Source of the DNA: Motacilla alba alba
Taxonomy: Eukaryota; Chordata; Aves; Passeriformes; Motacillidae
Reading direction: 5' to 3'
Length of the DNA: 64,000 nt
Assembly: GCF_015832195.1 (NCBI RefSeq)
Contig: NC_052016.1
Span: forward strand, 82,311,047 to 82,375,046
The position numbers were made by a program, and so were the translations under genes. The notes beneath the pieces are model-generated. The model ran no database searches, was not told where the DNA came from, and saw nothing but the letters and a program-made list of their open reading frames with translations. Of the stretch, positions 50,681 through 62,115 are shown piece by piece. The stretch's first letter is position 1, and the number at the start of each line of letters is the position of its first letter.

Positions 50681-50790
50681 AAAAAAACAAACAAAAAACC
50701 AAAAACAAACAAACAAAAAACCAAACAAACAAAAAACCCACCAAAAACAAAAAAAACCCCCAAAACCCAAAAACCCAAAACCCAAAAAAG
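50681..50790 (+). repeat. A/C low-complexity tract (CAAA/CCAAAAA), G-rich on minus strand
   Basis: A 110-bp tract made only of A and C: CAAA units on the left grade into AAAACCC units on the right. On the minus strand this reads T/G only. The two minus-strand frames here (Phe, Gly and Trp-rich) are artefacts. Confidence 0.93.
50757..50783 (-). other. Predicted G-quadruplex motif
   Basis: On the minus strand there are four G runs of at least 3 (complement of C runs at 50757-50761, 50766-50768, 50774-50776 and 50781-50783) separated by 4-5 T loops. This fits the standard G3+N1-7 quadruplex rule. Formation in vivo is not shown. Confidence 0.65.
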
Positions 50791-53100
50791 GTTGTTGAAT
50801 CAGGTATTTCATAGGCTAGAACCTGATTCAAAACTCTTCTTTGCAGTACTAGAACACAAAATATTTGCATTCCTTTGCTTTTAATTTTTTCTCCTCTTTT
50901 TTATAGCTGGACTTTGTCTGTTAACTCATTTTAAAAATATATATCTCTTTGTGATGATCAACACTGGGATAAATTATTGGTGAAATTGAATTTTGTCTTG
51001 AATTGGATTTAAAGCTCATGGGAAGAGTCAGGACAAAGGAAAAGATACACAAGCACAGTAGGTAAACCCAGTCCTGACCTTCAACATTTAAGAGGAGAAG
51101 TTGCATGAAAGATGAAAGATGAGGCTAGGACTGCTGTAACTTAAGGAAAGAAGAAAGAAGGCAAGGGTTTACAAAAATACATAATAAAACTAAGGTCTAG
51201 TGGGAACTTTTATTTGTTTTAGAGAAATCCTAACCTATCTATACATATGTTCTTAATTGCAATTTTAAAGTTCTGCCTGCACAGTTTTCTTTGCTGCCCT
51301 TTTGCTGGTTCCTACAATCACTCTGAGTGATATTGGTCACTTATTTTGATATAAGCACTTTTATCTCTTTTAAAGTTCCAAAATACTCTTTTTACAGTAT
51401 TTATTATGTTACAAAAGAAGGTTTACAATATTTTTGGAGCCTTATGTTGCTCTCATTATGACAGGCTGAATTTATCCAGAAGGAGACTCAAAAATCTAAT
51501 GAAAAAAATCCCTAGCTTTTCCCAATGCTGAAAGAAATATTTAGAAAGTAGAAGTAATGGTAATTTATCATTTATGACAGCATCTGGCAAACATTTTAAA
51601 CCCTGTTGTACAGCTTTAAATTCTATACATAAATCGACATGAAAAACTGAAGTTACTATCTTCAGAAATAATTAAGGGAGATTTTTCAATACAAAAATAC
51701 AGAAAAGGAAAGAAGGCAGCACATGACATTTTTACATTGAGTTAGAACAGATTTGTGACAACTTCATGAAATATTTTGATAGGAGAACACTTCCATCCAT
51801 CAAAAATGTTTCATTTCTTCAGTTCTTATTAATATATGCCTCAATCTCTTGTTAGACTATGAAACTATATGTTCCATAGTCTAGTACAGCAAAATTCAGA
51901 CAGGATTTCTGTGAAGTATCACATGTAATATCCAATATTTTATATAAGATTCATGTTTGGGGAATTGACCTTCCTTTAAATATCAGAAAATAGTCACAAC
52001 TATAGGAAAGAAATTATAATTCTTCTTCAAAAGGATATGTTTGAAAGGACAGCATAGCAATATCAGCAGATATTGTTTCTCCTGTTACAGAACATACAGA
52101 TTTCCAGAGTTATGTCTTCCATTTCTTCAGCCAAGAAAAAAGAGAGAGGAAAAAAGGGATTTTCGTTTTTAGACTAAAGTTTTAGACTAAAAATTTACTG
52201 TGTTTTGAAATGCATATTTTCAGATTTCATATGGGACGTTTTTATTTCAGGAGATGCTAGGAAACAAGTTAACTAAAGTGGGATGTAATCTCTCTGCCCA
52301 GGACTCTTCACTGCACTGGGCCACCTCTTCTGCCTCCATTCATATTCTCAGAATTTTATCAGAGACTCTTATAGCAACAGGGAAAGCAGTCAAACTGATA
52401 CAAAAAGCCAGCAAGAAATACATCAGTGCACTGTTCCTCTTACATGTCTACCCAAGGTATCATCCTGTCTCATCCTGATCTTTTTGGCTTGCTTTATTAA
52501 CAAAAGATAACCAAACCTGGTTTTTCTTTCATTGCTATTAAACGATAGGGCATAGTGTTTAGTATGCATAGGAGGAAAACAGATGCACTTGAAACAAACC
52601 AAGAAAAAGTGTTGTTCCAAATAGCCTTCATAATTGCCTATATTTTAGAAATTTTTTTTTTTTTTTGCGAAACATTTATGAACTCATTTGAGCACCTTTT
52701 ACACTCTTCCCTACTGAGCAGCATTGCTCTTGGTAAATGGTGTCAGTGAAAAAATCACTGAAGGTGGATTTCATTATCAGTAAGTATAAAAATGTGGTCC
52801 TTACACATCTGTCATTTCTTCTTAAACTACTCGGTATCCTTAATTAGCACCAAAAAAAAAAAAAAGGATTAAATTTTAACTTTGTTTTTTAGACTTTTCA
52901 ATTTTAAGGAGGTAATTCTAAATGCTCAGAAAGCAGGCTGCCATTGCCAATCACATGCACACAGCACCATAAAAATAACAGAAACATGAGCCAGCTGCAG
53001 ATTAAGAAAGGCAGCTACTTGAAAGTCATTTCTTTACTTCTTTAGCCTTTATTCACACTTCCACTAAACTACATGCTTTAGGGGGAAAAAGAAAAGGAAA

Positions 53101-53122
53101 TTTGTTTTGTTTTGTTTTGTTT
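53101..53122 (+). repeat. (TTTTG)n microsatellite
   Basis: About four TTTTG units, with a TTTG start. Confidence 0.9.
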
Positions 53123-56100
53123 CTGTGTTAGGAAGAAAATGGAAACGGTATTGAAAACTCTGCAGATATCAAATAAGGGCTCCATTTGGCCACTGCATCT
53201 TTTCTCTCTGTTTCTTTCTATATATTTGTTTGTATTTTTTAAATTGTCAGGGCACTTTGAAAAGAATAATTCAATCTGAATTAGTCCTCTGTTGGAGTTT
53301 CCGCACTAAGACTGCAGTGAATGTTGCTCTTTCTAGCCCAGGCTCTGGGCTCTCTGCAAGGCAGAGCAGTTTTATTTCTTTGTGTGTGTGTAAATTGAAA
53401 CAATTTATTTGAAGACTTTGAGAGTGAAATAGAAAGCTAAAAAGAGGCTAATAAAAGTCAATATCTTCCCTTTGAGCAGTGTCAATCAATTTGACTGAAA
53501 CAGATTCCCTGCTTGTTCAATAAGAAAATTACTTTGTGTCACAAATGACCTGAAGAACTCTTGGGTGTCCTCATTATCAAGAAATATCTGGTGTTTTGGT
53601 CTAGCATTACCTGTTTAATTGGCAATGGCTTACTTGTATTAAGTTATCTATTTCAGACAATTTAGAAGAAAATATTATTTTATTAAATTATATCAAACTG
53701 AAAGATAAGTAGCAGTTCCCAAGACAAAAAGTGCTATGATAAGTTTGGAATTATTTATCATTAAAATAGCTTGGTAAATTGATAGTGTGTAGTGAATATT
53801 GAATCAACTTGGCAAAAATATAGGTTTGAAATTTTCATAATACTTTTGTAATACTTTTTGAAATACTCCTATTCAAAGAGGGATGCTTAATCTCTCTTAT
53901 CTGGCTCACATTTTAGTGGTAATTGTCATGGTAAAAATAAATAGGAAAATGTAAATTTATTTAAAAGGTCTTTTTCATTTAAGTGGTAAAAACATTCGCC
54001 TTGTACATTGCATGCAGCTTTCTTGACAATATTAATCGAGTTACAGTGAGACCTTAAAACAGTAGAAATATTATTTTTAAAACAAATTTATTATTTTTAT
54101 AATAAATTATTCTAATGAAGAATTTGTGTTTAGATTACTAATTTGCATCAAGGTACCAAAGAATTTTTTTTTTAATGGAACATAGGGTTATTATATACTT
54201 AGCACATCATGCTACACTGGGCTTCAGTTGTGGAATGTTAAGGACTATTTTGTCTAAACTTTCATAACAGGATTGTTTTATCTGCCTTCTGATTTAATAT
54301 TTTTTTCTTTTCATTTTTTTTTTTTTAGTTCTAATTTCCAGTCCTTAGGCTTGTTTTTTCACTCTTTACTGATCAATAAAAATGTACAATCTCTATGCTA
54401 AACAGTGTTAGAAACAGTTCCTCTGAGGCATCTAATGAGATTTTTGCTTATTTTCAAGGATATTTACAATGCTTCTTAGTACTTGTTCACACCAATCTTC
54501 TTGAGGGAGACATGTTAAACACCCACACATTCTTTTCTATCCCTACCATAAATGTTGTACAATACACACATTACAATACACAGCTTGACTGTAATTTGGT
54601 CCCTGGCTGATGAAAGGCTCCAAAGATTTTGTTTCTGCTGACAATCTTTTGAACAATTATCCTCTTCCACCATAGACAACTTCTCTGCTACGTACTGTCT
54701 TGTTAATACTGGGGTGGGGGTAGAGAGCAAAAACTGTCTGGAAAAACATCTGGCAAAGCTTCCTTATAGAAAGTTGATGTAGGACAGCACGCCTGCTTTC
54801 AGAAATTAATGAATTTTATAAATGGAAAATTGCAGATAAGATCCAAATTGTCAAAAATACCTGTGCCTGTTGGTAAAGTACTAAAAATGTTTTCTTAGAT
54901 GACTTACCATTTTATCTTCCCTTTTTGTGATGCTGCATGAAAGATGTTTTATTATATACTATGTAATTACTCTTGTCCTTCCTTCTGCTGTGTTTGCCTA
55001 CACATTAAAGACAAGGAAAGACAGCTGCCCTATACAAACCATTTTGCTGCAAGCCAGAAGTAGGTTAAATATCTCCAACTTCAAAGCATAGCTGAAAAGC
55101 ATGGCATTCTTTACCCACGAGGCTCCAGATGTTCTTCTTATGGCCACACCTATAAAGAGTAGAAGTAGCTTAATTAGAAATTACTATTTTCTCAATCAGT
55201 CTCCATTTATTGAAAATACCAAGGTGATGTTTCCAACTCATTTTTCTCTCTACCATTCACAATGTCTCGTAAAACACTCTATTCTTTCATTATCTTCTTC
55301 ACTGAGAAATATGGATGTAGTTTGCCTCACAGGTGTCATAAGTTGTAATTTATATGCTTCTCCACAGGTGATAACTGAATGAAATTATTCAATTCTTGCT
55401 TTCAAAATAGTGACCTTAGAATAAGTAGATAGCTAAGAAGGGGGAGAGATGGGAAAGGAATACTTTTGCACTGTTACTGTGTGTCATATAAGTATTTCAA
55501 GGAGCTATTAATATGCAAAACAAGAACTCTATATTCTAGTTTTCTTAAGGGATGAGAAACAAAACCAAACCAATCAAACAAAATATTTGTCACTCTGTGC
55601 AGAGCTGTAAAGAAGAGAGAAAGTGCCTTTGCAATATGCTCTACCTACACTTCCAAAGAACTAAGACATGCTTGAAAAGAAAAATCACTTTAAGAAGCTT
55701 TTTTTGTGGCTGTTGTACTAGCATGTCTCAAACATTCTTCCAAAGCAAGCCCCAAAGTATGGCACACCACTAAACCTAAATTTCTATTTTAGTATTTATT
55801 ATTGGATTTTCCAACTGTATGCTTTCCTTCAGTACTTTAAATTAACATTTGTAGCAAGGGAATAATAACATGTTGCTCTATTACATTGACTCCATCTCAC
55901 AACATAAAATGATAAGAAATTGAATATATAAAATTGACTCAGTTAGTATTAGAAATTGAAGGGTGACTCTGAAATCTGCCATAAGAAATAAGATGCCTTT
56001 GTTCATTCCTTTTGTTAAGACACTTGACATGTCTTTTGAAAGGATGAACTGCAGGATAATATTTACACCCTCTCTAGGTGAAGCTTGAGAACAAAATAAG

Positions 56101-58580
56101 AATTATGTTTTCAAAATATCTGAGTGCATTATTACTCTCTGCTTAAAGAAAATAAACAAACTACTTGACAAAGGAGAGATTGTATCATACAAAATGATGA
56201 TGTCAGAAGACATGGAAATTCCAGGAACTGGAAATTAAGAAATTGATGGGAAATCAAGAAAAGGTTCCAAGAGGAAAATCACAGATCTCTGAATGTATCT
56301 GAGATGCATGGGAGTAATGATGAAAATTTGAGAATTTGAGAGAGACTGCAGTGAAGACAAATGCAGGCGGATAGCAATTTACCCTTATTAAGCTGACAAC
56401 AGAGAAGGAAGAGAAAATACTGGAGGATGAGGGAAAGATTCTAGAACAAATAAATCAGAAAAATACAGAGTGATTTCTAAGCACAAAGTGCATTATCTAA
56501 CACTGAAGAGAGTATGAGATAGCAAATGGCCTCAGGAGCTGAAAGCTCCTTTTCACTAAGTAAAAAGTGTAAGAATTTAAAAGTACTTGTAGAGATTGCA
56601 TGCTAAACAGCTGTTTGATTTTGGCTTAGTTGGGTTTGTTGGTTGGTTTGTTTTCTTTCTTAAAGGGACATTTCTACAATCACAAAGTTACAAAATAGTG
56701 AAGAATGTTGGCAAAGTGTTGCTTGCTGCAACTTATTCTTTAAATAGGGAGTCTAAAAAAGACATATGGTGAAGCTTCTTAATTTGATTGAGTTTAAAGC
56801 TTCCCTTTTGCAACTATTACACTGTGTTGCTCTTCTATATATCCTTTAGAAACCACTGCATGACCCTAGGTGGTATATAAGAGTGTTGTAAATTATGGAG
56901 GTGAATAAGGACTATATCATACAATATGAGAATGTGGAAGGATCTAAAAAATTTCAAGTAGCAGGTGTAAAATAAACAACTGTAATAGTTTTTCCACTCA
57001 GCACGAGACTTTCTAAAAAGTCAAAAACTATTTCAACAGGATCATGGAGAAATTATTTGTCTGTGGCCATCAGACATCACATTTACAATAGATGTTCCAG
57101 CTGTAAAAGTAGTTGGAATTGTAGTTTTTGGGAAGAGGAAAGAACAAGGCAAGCCTTGCGCACATCCTGTCTTATGTTTTCCACACATACAAGTTATGGA
57201 CTGCTATTAGTGGTGCTGTACTTTACTCATCCTGCACTTATGGTACTACAAGTATGATGGCATATGCATTTCAATTGGCAATTTTAGATAGCTAAGAATT
57301 TGAGAAATTACTTAATTTGGAAATACCCAATCTGTGATTTCCACATAATATTTTTCTTGTGCAACTCTCCTTTTTTTCCCCCCTACTATAGGAAGTTTTT
57401 CTCATTAATTTCTGATATAATTCTGTTCTTTTTTTTTTAATTTAAATGAGCTCTGTTTTAACAGTGACTGATCTCATGTTTAAATGTTTTTTATTAATAG
57501 TTTTGTTTGTTTGTCTGGAATGTCTGTGAGTATATGAGTTCAGGAAGGTAAAGCCTAATGACTTTCACAACATCTGAACTCCAATAGAAGAGCTAAATCA
57601 GGTCAAGCTATAAAACACAGGCAGAAGCATCTTTCATTAGGTAATGGATTCATAGCTCTAGTATTAGACGAATTTGTAGCATTGAGTTCCTAGCATTCCT
57701 AAAAAGATTTAAATGTATATTTGCAAATATTCCAAGGAAATACTGTGAAATACTTAGTGACAAAATATACAACAGACATTGTTCCTGTCCTATGAGTTAC
57801 TATTTAGTACTAGAATTTTTTTAAAAAGTGTTTCTGAAGGAATAATGTTAAGTGTAATAATGAATTTTATCCATATTGTTTGCATAAATTTAGATTAATA
57901 GCTTTCTTGAAATAACAGCAACTACAAAACAAAACCACACCCATATTTTCTGGGTTTGGCTTGCCTTTATGTAGTTTCCCTCAGTATCAAATAACAAATT
58001 TATGTACTCTGAAAGTGGCTGGACTCTACAGCTCAAAAAGTAAATGAAAAATTATATCAGACTCAGTAAAAAGTTTCTCACGCAAAACTCATGGTCATGC
58101 AAAGCTGAAGTGAACAGAGTGAAAAAGCAGTCTAACTGAGAATTTCATTTTATAATTGTATTGCTTAATGGATACAGAGAAAGAATATTTTCTTTCTAAA
58201 ATAATACCTCATTGATTTAGCTCATCCTTTCATTATCTCATAGAAAGATCAGTTTCAACATAAATCTTAACAGGTAGATAAGGAACTTGACTGTACATGT
58301 TCAAATTACAATAGAAGAACTAGATGTTCTCAAGAAACATCTATTTTCCTAACTTTTTTCATTACACATTCTTCTTTCATTGTGCCAAAAAGATGAATGG
58401 TTATCTTAATATTTCAAGCACCAAAACAAATATACAATCTCATTCTATGAAAGGTGAAGCAAAATTATGACAGATATGATTTAGAATGATATCATAATAA
58501 ATGCAGATATGAACTTATGAATTTTTGTATGATGAATTTTACTTCTTTTCCTCCATTGTCCTTGAGAGCTAAAAGCCATC

Positions 58581-58606
58581 TTTTTGTTTTGTTTTGTTTT
58601 GTTTTT
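58581..58606 (+). repeat. (TTTTG)n microsatellite
   Basis: About four TTTTG units flanked by T runs. Confidence 0.9.
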
Positions 58607-59008
58607 GTGACTTTGTGTTAGTAAATGTCTCGGGAGATAACACATTTGCAGTTATTTTCTGAATTCAAAAGAGCTTTGGATATATGAACAGAGAAAAAAA
58701 GTATTTAGGCAGGCAAGAGACATAAAAATTGCATTAACTCTCTTTTCACAATCACTTGATGAGGAATATTACAAGCTTCCGGCTGAATTATATTCATGTT
58801 GCTTTTCCTCCATAATAATAACCAATAGGATACAAAATCCCTAGTAGGAATATTGAGTAGAGACACTCTCTGGTATCCAAAGATGAGGACTTAAATCATA
58901 AAGAGTTCAGGAATGTTCTTACTTCCCAGTATATTATGTTTTTGAGAAATACGGGGTAACATTCTATCTGTAGGTGTCTTTCAGTATTCCAGTCCTTCCT
59001 TTTCAGGA

Positions 59009-59030
59009 AAAGGCACATACATGTGCCTTT
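59009..59030. other. Near-perfect palindrome
   Basis: AAAGGCACAT (59009-59018) and ATGTGCCTTT (59021-59030) are exact reverse complements with a 2-nt spacer AC. GG/CC extends the stem on both sides past one bulged A. No associated element is seen. Confidence 0.75.
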
Positions 59031-59261
59031 CCAGTATTTAAATAAATAGTGCTGGCAACAGCACAAATGTCAGTGTTTGCCTTCCTTGCAACTCTGTCCA
59101 TATGTAAGGCAGGATCAGGAATGTGTATTCTGAGAAACAGAGCTCTGACTAATCTAGAGACCTTGAAACACTCTGGTATCCTTTTAAAGCAATGGACTTC
59201 ATAAGGGGACTTCTCTGACCTGTAGAGGGTAATTTTAAAGACAATAAAACTGGTTTAAAGA

Positions 59262-59840
59262 GAGTTTGAAAAGAGATGCTTAGGGGCAGGAGTTTGGACT
59301 GGGTACCCTGTGTTGCACAGCTTTGTATTGGGTGTGGGTGGCAAGGTTTTAGCATCAAGTGGGCTACAGAGTAATCTCTGTGAGACCAGGGGCTACCCTG
59401 TGCCAGACACAGTTGTGTCCGGCTGGCTTCACAAAAAACCCACTGTAGGACACAGCTGAGCCCATCAGCCAAGTGTGTGGTGCCTCCATAAACATATTTA
59501 TAAAGGGAAAAAATGCCAGACAAAGAGCAGTGTGATGGGGATAAAAAAAAAAAAAAAAAAAGAGAGAAACAACAGTGAAAATGTTAAGGTCAGAGAAGGA
59601 GCTGAGGAGAGGGTGCTCTGGGTGCCAGAGAAGAGATTCCCCTGCAGACAATGGGAGAGAACATAATGAAGAAGGTTGTCCTACTTCAACCCATGCAGAA
59701 CTGTGCTGGAGCAGATATCCACAGTGCAGCTAGTGGACAGCCCTATGGATGTTTCCTGAAGCCCCTGGAAATACCCTTTATAAGTGGAGGAAAGGTGTGA
59801 GGAAGAAGGATGGGCATAGAGGTGCTGCTGACTGATCATG
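59262..59840 (+). mobile_element. Older avian ERV LTR, part 1 of 3 (5' piece)
   Basis: A diverged copy of a long avian LTR family in sense orientation. Recognised stretches are 'gggtggcaaggttttagca', 'gaccaggggctaccctgtgccagacacag', 'gctgagcccatcagccaag', 'ggtggtgcctcc', 'acatatttataaagggaaaaa', 'gagattcccctgcag', 'gtgctggagcagatatccac'. It is broken at 59840 by insertion of the 59841-61240 LTR; the same family resumes at 61241. The 5' boundary is uncertain. An A(19) run at 59543-59561 lies inside it. Frames here are by-products. Confidence 0.78.
59543..59561 (+). repeat. A(19) homopolymer inside the older LTR
   Basis: A run of 19 A following GGGGAT, followed by GAGAGAAACAACAG of the LTR. 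It is a local expansion. Confidence 0.85.
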
Positions 59841-60045
59841 TGTCGTGGTTTGAGAGGAAGTGAGTTTTTGGGAGGTGGTGGTGGTCAAACCAATAGGTGC
59901 TCAGATGTGAATATTGGCACCTGGTTTGGCCATTGAGGATATGGATACGCCTCTCAGAACACAGGGGTTAAAAGCAAGGAACTCCCAGGGGAATGCTTTC
60001 TTGGTTCCGGTGGATGGAGAGGTCAGACCTCCCCTGCCCAGCTGC

Positions 60046-60064
60046 GGGCTGGGCGGGGGAGGGG
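60046..60064 (+). other. G-quadruplex motif in the nested LTR
   Basis: Four plus-strand G runs (60046-60048, 60051-60053, 60055-60059, 60061-60064) separated by loops of 2, 1 and 1 nt fit the standard quadruplex rule. Tight loops favour stability. It lies in the U3-like part of the LTR. Confidence 0.75.
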
Positions 60065-60208
60065 AAGCCATGAGGCCGGAGGGAGGTAGGCCGGAGCCTT
60101 GGGCAGAGACGGGAGGTGAAGGCCCCTGTAGGACAAGAGTGAGTTCCCCATGGAGGTGGAAGGGTGGAAGAACTCTGAGAGGCATCAGGCAGCCCCCCTT
60201 TCCCAGGA

Positions 60209-60228
60209 GGGAGAGAGAGAGAGAGAGG
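60209..60228 (+). repeat. Short (GA)n purine tract
   Basis: About eight GA units within the nested LTR, following GGAGG. Confidence 0.85.
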
Positions 60229-61110
60229 TGCCAGTGCTACCTTGAAACTTGATAGCACCGGCCTGGCCGAGAAGGAGAAGGGGGGGGCGGCGAGAAGAGT
60301 GCCCGGCAGAGCCAGCGTGGGAGTTCGGGACGAGTAGAGACTGTGATTTTAACCCTTCTGTGGGATGATGGAAACCTTGCAAATGCTGATCCTCCAGGAG
60401 TTGAAGGAGAAGAGAGACGGGGATAAGTAGGAGGAAATGCGCAAGTGTGGTGCAAGTTGTGAAGGTGAAGAAGGACGAGAGAAGTTGAGAAGAATTTTAG
60501 GTGGGAGGAGGTGATGGAGTGGCTTTTGGCTGGACTTTTCTTGTATAGCCATGGACAGAACCTTTCCTGTAATACAGAGACTGTATTTTAGGGGGAGGCG
60601 ATGGCTTGGTGCCAAAGGAGTGATGTGAGCGGAGACAACAGGTGATGAGGTGATGGTGCTCTCGAGACTCCTCGGCCCCAGGGGGTGAAATATTGGGGGG
60701 GACTAGTGTCCCAAAAAGGTGAGAGACTGTCGTTTTCTCCTGGAACTGGGCGAAGCATCCTTGAAAAGGGAAACCCTAAAAGCAGCTCTGGTCCATGTGC
60801 AGTAGTGAGAGCACTGAACATGGAAGGAAGAAGTCACGAAGGTGATGCTGAGTGACGGGGAAACACAACTGGTCTCGGCTGTGTTTCCAGGGGAAACCTG
60901 TGGTGCAAGAGGGACTCCTCTCTCTTTGATGAAATGAGAGGTGATTGTCGGAAGGGTGGAGATGGACTGAGTTGATTATTTGAAGGGTGTGGGACTGGGT
61001 AAAAATCTAAGGTCTTGTTTTATGCTGTGGGAAATTGAGTGGGGGGAGGAGAAATGTTTGAAAGGTTTCCATTTTTGCTCTGTGTGTTCATTTTATTATA
61101 ATTGTAAGAT

Positions 61111-61116
61111 AATAAA
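61111..61116 (+). terminator. Poly(A) signal AATAAA of the nested LTR
   Basis: Canonical AATAAA followed by a T-rich stretch (GTTTTTTCTTTATT), which resembles a downstream processing element. It supports plus-strand orientation of the LTR. Confidence 0.7.
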
Positions 61117-61240
61117 GTTTTTTCTTTATTCACAAGTGGAGGTCTGCTTTGCTCTGTCTCTGATCGCATCTCACAGCAGACACCAGGGAGGATATGTTTT
61201 CATGGGGGCACTGGCATTGTCCCAGCGTCAAACCATGACA

Positions 61241-61430
61241 TCATGAAACCCCATTCCTCATCTCCGTGTGCCACACGAAGCAGGGGTAGGTATGGGAGTT
61301 GGGACTGAACAAGTGCAGTTGGATCTGGGAAATAGATGGCAGGAAAGTGTTTTAAAATCTTCCTTTACTTCTCACTACCCAAATCTATCTTAATTGCTAA
61401 TAAATTACATTAATTTCAAAAATAAACTGA
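61241..61430 (+). mobile_element. Older avian ERV LTR, part 2 of 3
   Basis: The older LTR resumes after the nested insertion: 'ccccattcctcatctccgtgtgcc', 'gggactgaacaagtgcagttgga', 'aggaaagtgttttaaaatcttcctttacttctcactaccc', 'gctaataaattacattaattt'. The order and orientation continue from the 59262-59840 piece. It holds the family's poly(A) signal AATAAA at 61399-61404. The right limit is uncertain because 61431-61554 is unassigned. Confidence 0.78.
61399..61404 (+). terminator. Poly(A) signal AATAAA of the older LTR
   Basis: AATAAATTACATTAATTT corresponds to the poly(A) region of this LTR family, now decayed and separated from its 5' part by the nested insertion. Confidence 0.6.
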
Positions 61431-61554
61431 GAATTCACCTTTGGTAATATAACCAGTCCCACTCAACAGGCCTGCTTGAGACTGTAATATGACATCTTGT
61501 ACTGCTGTGCTCCATTTTTTTTCCAGAGAGTTGGCACAAAGCAAGCATGCATAG
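61431..61554. other. Unassigned segment between older LTR and CR1 3' end
   Basis: About 124 bp that I could not match to the LTR family or to CR1. It may be diverged LTR, sequence carried in with the CR1, or an unrecognised insertion. Confidence 0.4.
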
Positions 61555-61987
61555 ATCATAGAATGGTTTGGGTTGGAAAGACCTTTAAAGATCATGTAGT
61601 CTGACCCATTGTCCATGGACAGGGATAATTGCTACCAGTTCAAGTTAGTCAAATCCTCATCCGACCTGATTGTGAACACATCCATTGTTAGGGCACCCAC
61701 CTGTTCCAACGTTTCACCACTCTAATTGCAAAAAATGTCTTCCTTGTGTCCAATCTAAGTTTATTCTCTTTTAATTTAAAATCACTAAGCCTTGTCCTGT
61801 CACTACAGGCCCTGCTAAAAAAATCTCTTTTCGTCTTTCTTGTAAGCCCTGTTTTAAGTGCTGGGAGGTTGCTATAAGGTCACCATGGAACCTTCTTTTC
61901 TCCAGCCTAAACAACCCCAGCTCTCTCAGTCTTCCTTCAAAGCAGAAGTGTTCCAGCCGTCTGATAATTTTCATGGACTCTTCCTCA
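61555..61987 (-). mobile_element. CR1 LINE fragment, antisense, about 430 bp
   Basis: The left end ATCATAGAATGGTTTGGGTTGG is the reverse complement of the classic CR1 3' end. The body follows the CR1 antisense order: 'ggaaagacctttaaagatcatgtagtctgaccc', 'gggcacccacctgttccaacgtttcaccactct', 'cttgtcctgtcactacaggccctgctaaaaaaa', 'ggttgctataaggtcaccatggaaccttcttttctccagcctaaacaaccccagctctctcagtcttcc', 'tgttccagccgtctgat'. It is 5'-truncated near 61987. It splits the older LTR. Confidence 0.95.
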
Positions 61988-62115
61988 AGTGAAGTCTATT
62001 TTGCTCATTGGTAAATGATATTCATTTGCTTATCTTACATAATATTTTCTCCCCCTGTGCCACTAAGGAATGGGAGTGAGAGAGCATTGGGGTAGTATCT
62101 GGCATGTTTCTATGT
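61988..62115 (+). mobile_element. Older avian ERV LTR, part 3 of 3 (3' end)
   Basis: Directly after the CR1 the older LTR continues: 'agtctattttgctcattggtaaatgatattc', 'cttatcttacataatattttctccccctgtgcc', 'aatgggagtgagagagcattggggtagtatctggcat'. These match the U5-side end of the same avian LTR family recognised at 59.3 and 61.3 kb, in the same orientation. The terminal CA and target duplication could not be found. Confidence 0.72.

Larger units (their letters stand above)
50791..59261. other. Unique AT-rich noncoding sequence
   Basis: About 8.5 kb with no gene or transposon recognised. It contains two short TTTTG microsatellites (53101-53122 and 58581-58606), several A or T homopolymers and a near-perfect inverted repeat at 59009-59030. 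Patches at 52930-53090 and 53280-53400 are less AT-rich and look unique. All frames are under 95 codons. Confidence 0.55.
59841..61240 (+). mobile_element. Well-preserved 1.4-kb solo LTR nested in the older LTR
   Basis: The element begins TGTCGTGGTTTG and ends CAAACCATGACA. These 12-bp termini are inverted repeats of each other with one mismatch and have the TG...CA ends of an LTR. It is flanked by an exact 5-bp duplication TCATG (59836-59840 and 61241-61245), the size expected for ERVL-like (class III) integrations. A poly(A) signal AATAAA at 61111-61116 lies about 124 bp before the 3' end. The interior is much more GC- and G-rich than the surroundings, with a GA tract (60209-60228) and G-quadruplex motifs. 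No gag, pol or env lies within or beside it, so it is a solo LTR. A DNA transposon with short terminal inverted repeats is a less likely alternative. The many overlapping frames of 60-112 codons are not genes. Confidence 0.88.

Noticed and set aside
50606..50870. Phe/Gly/Trp-rich minus-strand frames
   Set aside because: They are translations of the A/C low-complexity tract.
59009..59030. Possible microRNA or element terminus at the near-perfect palindrome
   Set aside because: Short stem, no extended pairing, no partner repeat or target duplication nearby.
59475..60821. Cluster of overlapping frames on both strands suggesting a gene
   Set aside because: They all lie in LTR sequence whose higher GC lowers stop-codon frequency. 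No start, domain or consistent strand is favoured.
59841..61240. DNA transposon with terminal inverted repeats
   Set aside because: Inverted termini exist, but TG...CA ends, a 5-bp duplication, an AATAAA near the 3' end and no transposase fit a solo LTR better.
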